Both the position numbers and the translations under genes were made by a program. A stretch of 64,000 bases of DNA from Bacteroidota bacterium (GTDB lineage Bacteria > Bacteroidota > Bacteroidia > 2-12-FULL-35-15), in the NCBI GenBank assembly GCA_025963775.1, contig JAOQAD010000004.1:1-64000 (forward strand). The letters are read 5' to 3'. Shown piece by piece: positions 62,381 through 64,000 of the stretch; position 1 is the first letter of the stretch, and every line of letters starts with the position of its first letter. The notes below the pieces were generated by a model. It ran no database searches. It was not told where the DNA came from and saw only the letters and a list, made by a program, of their open reading frames with translations.

Positions 62381-64000
62381 CTATTTAAGAAAGGCATCAC
62401 TTAAGTTTAAAAATAAATTGCGCAGCCTGTAAAAAGGCAGCTTGTTATCAGGCAGATCAGAGAAAGCTGTAATGTCGAACTGAAGCCGGCCCCTGGATTC
62501 TGCTCCCGGTACATCATGCATCTTCACCCATTCCCTGATCACGGAGGCAAGCTGGCAGGCAAAACTATTTGATGCAGGATCGCTGTTCCAGTCAAAGGGG
62601 ATCGTAAATATAAATGGCGGGATCAATCCACCCGGAAGCGTTACGTACTGCGCAAACTGTCCATCCGGATCGGTGCTGTCTGCATTGATGCAATAGCTGT
62701 AGCTCCATACCAGCTTCAGCCTGATCTTCGGATTGGTTTTATCCTCTTCTCCGAAAAAATTATACAGCATGTTGCGTAGCTGCTCTTCAAATGTTTGTGC
62801 AACACTTGGAAGCAGCATGCTGTGAATATCAAACGGAGTGTCGTAATCAAGCAGCGGTGCCGAAGCATTGTAAGGGCGCACTACCGGCGTGCGGTATACA
62901 AAGTTGGAATTAGTGGGCTGTGTTCCGGCTTCAAAAAGATACTGGTTGCGTGTAATGTAAACACCTCCCCATGCATTCCACTGATCCATGATGTCAAGCC
63001 ATTCTCCAAAGCTGGCCTTCTCTTTCGGATGTGTATACTTTCCAAAGATCACAGAGATCTCATCCGAGCGGGGATCTTCTTTCGCTTCTTCAACACGCAG
63101 GTAATTGCCTTCTTCATCCATGAAAAAATATTTTTGCTGATCACTTTTTCCGGATGGTGATTTGATCGTTGGCTTGTAGCTGCGGCCGTTTATCGGCGGC
63201 AGGGCAGGGTAAGGCATGCCTACGGTATCAGATTTAACTGAGATGTCGCTTCCCGGCGGTACCTGCAATTGGATATAAAAATCATCCTTCTTATCTTTTT
63301 CTTCCGGCCGCGTCACAAGGAATTCAACAGCTTTCCGGCCATCCACCTTTTGCTGGCGCTGATATTTTTCTGCACGTACATTCAGCCAGCAATGTATGGC
63401 ATCGGCTACGTAGTCAACAACCGATAAATAGCTTTTTATGATTTTCCTGCATGATTCAAGTGTTGGGGATGATGCGGCATCTCCCGGCTGCAGCTTCGGC
63501 AGGAACCAGAGCAGATCGCTCATCATATCGCGGCCAACCACATTCCAGGTAGCCAGGCCGAGGAACAGGTCGGGCTGATTCGCAGCTGATTTCAGGCCCT
63601 GGTTGTCGAGGTTGAACAAGGTGCTGGAATAGATCAGGTCCTGGGCGGCAGCCGTATCGGGGTTCCTGAACGTAAATGAATATTGCCACTGCCGCGTTTC
63701 TTCCAATGTGAGCGAAGCAGTATCGTCATCATTCACACCTTTTGCTTCCTGGCTGAGCGGTGTTGGCGGAACAGGAAAATCGCGCAATGGGACCGGCACA
63801 TGGATCCGGCCGATCGGCACTTCTTCAAGAGGCTTCACAAAAAACAGCCATTGGGAAGCATTGTAATCGCTGATGCCGGGGATCGGGTGGATATTGAATT
63901 CCATAGCGAGCGGCTTGTAAGAAAGATCGACCGACAGGTTTTTATTTTTTGCAGGCTGAACAGAATTCAGGATAAAGGTCATCCAGGCCGGGTCCGCTTC
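62381..64000 (-). CDS. Large unrecognised protein, partial (5' end outside window)
   Basis: The frame is open to the right edge; the methionine at 63982 is preceded in frame by further codons (EADPAW), so the real start is beyond the window. At least 539 residues are present. I recognise no family. Visible features are a WLNVRAEKYQRQQKVDGRKA helix, an NAWGGVYITRNQYLFEAGTQ segment and a compact C-terminal domain ending LRNLFLNLSDAFLK. The pattern suggests a soluble multi-domain protein. It ends 22 bp upstream of the GT2 operon on the same strand, so it may be co-transcribed. Confidence 0.7.
   Translation of the reverse strand, partial: EADPAWMTFILNSVQPAKNKNLSVDLSYKPLAMEFNIHPIPGISDYNASQWLFFVKPLEEVPIGRIHVPVPLRDFPVPPTPLSQEAKGVNDDDTASLTLEETRQWQYSFTFRNPDTAAAQDLIYSSTLFNLDNQGLKSAANQPDLFLGLATWNVVGRDMMSDLLWFLPKLQPGDAASSPTLESCRKIIKSYLSVVDYVADAIHCWLNVRAEKYQRQQKVDGRKAVEFLVTRPEEKDKKDDFYIQLQVPPGSDISVKSDTVGMPYPALPPINGRSYKPTIKSPSGKSDQQKYFFMDEEGNYLRVEEAKEDPRSDEISVIFGKYTHPKEKASFGEWLDIMDQWNAWGGVYITRNQYLFEAGTQPTNSNFVYRTPVVRPYNASAPLLDYDTPFDIHSMLLPSVAQTFEEQLRNMLYNFFGEEDKTNPKIRLKLVWSYSYCINADSTDPDGQFAQYVTLPGGLIPPFIFTIPFDWNSDPASNSFACQLASVIREWVKMHDVPGAESRGRLQFDITAFSDLPDNKLPFYRLRNLFLNLSDAFLK

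Noticed and set aside
1-64000. rRNA, tRNA or riboswitch genes
   Set aside because: None was recognised by eye. A covariance-model search would be decisive, and a hit would overturn this.

Overview
The window is bacterial chromosome from a member of the Bacteroidota, probably a Chitinophagia, Sphingobacteriia or Cytophagia relative. The evidence is the promoter form TAnnTTTG, a type IX secretion C-terminal tail on an SBBP-repeat protein, a TonB receptor/DUF4249 pair, an ECF sigma factor followed by a membrane-anchored beta-barrel protein, and Bacteroidota-type mobilization genes. No rRNA, tRNA or CRISPR array was recognised.

Region A (1 to about 25.8 kb) is an AT-rich accessory island. It starts with mobilization genes: a DUF5712 relaxase, a zinc-ribbon protein and a BfmA/BtgA-like protein. 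It is bracketed by a 127-bp inverted repeat (1-127 and 25096-25222). Inside are a module of an AAA+ ATPase of the extracellular contractile injection system (eCIS) type, a peptidoglycan-binding protein with a zincin-like toxin tail and small candidate immunity genes; a nuclease gene; a complete Qat antiphage operon (qatABCD) preceded by a HEPN-like gene; an MNT-HEPN gene with three small accessory genes; a GHKL-ATPase two-gene operon facing a radical-SAM gene; and two exported proteins of unknown function. Several genes are decayed or truncated: an HD-domain gene cut off at a 16-bp repeat array, a nonsense-interrupted repeat protein, and a 5'-truncated DoxX gene at the right junction.

A composite promoter, TGTCAC-N12-RTGTCC-N23-TAnnTTnG with some degeneracy in the last element, lies in the same orientation upstream of four of the island operons and again at 51.4 kb outside it. 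I regard this fixed-spacing element, the eCIS-like toxin module without injection-system structural genes, and the GHKL pair as the most promising unexplained signals.

Region B (26 to 44.6 kb) is ordinary Bacteroidota chromosome: an ArsR-controlled operon with tandem dyad operators, ECF sigma and surface-protein genes, a TonB receptor with DUF4249 lipoprotein, a large secreted SBBP propeller protein, an AraC/GlxA regulator facing a DinB/DUF2798/SRPBCC group, a HipA-like kinase/DUF3037 pair and a PAS/GAF histidine kinase. It also holds small remnants of an IS3 transposase and of an outer-membrane receptor.

Region C (45 to 64 kb) is visibly richer in GC. It holds an RND efflux operon, a hydrolase cluster (YdjC-like deacetylase, M15 peptidase, zinc-dependent phospholipase C-like protein), and a collagen-like/Kelch protein next to four glycosyltransferases. 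Two of these resemble the fungal mannosyltransferase families GT71 and GT62. The window ends inside a large unrecognised gene.
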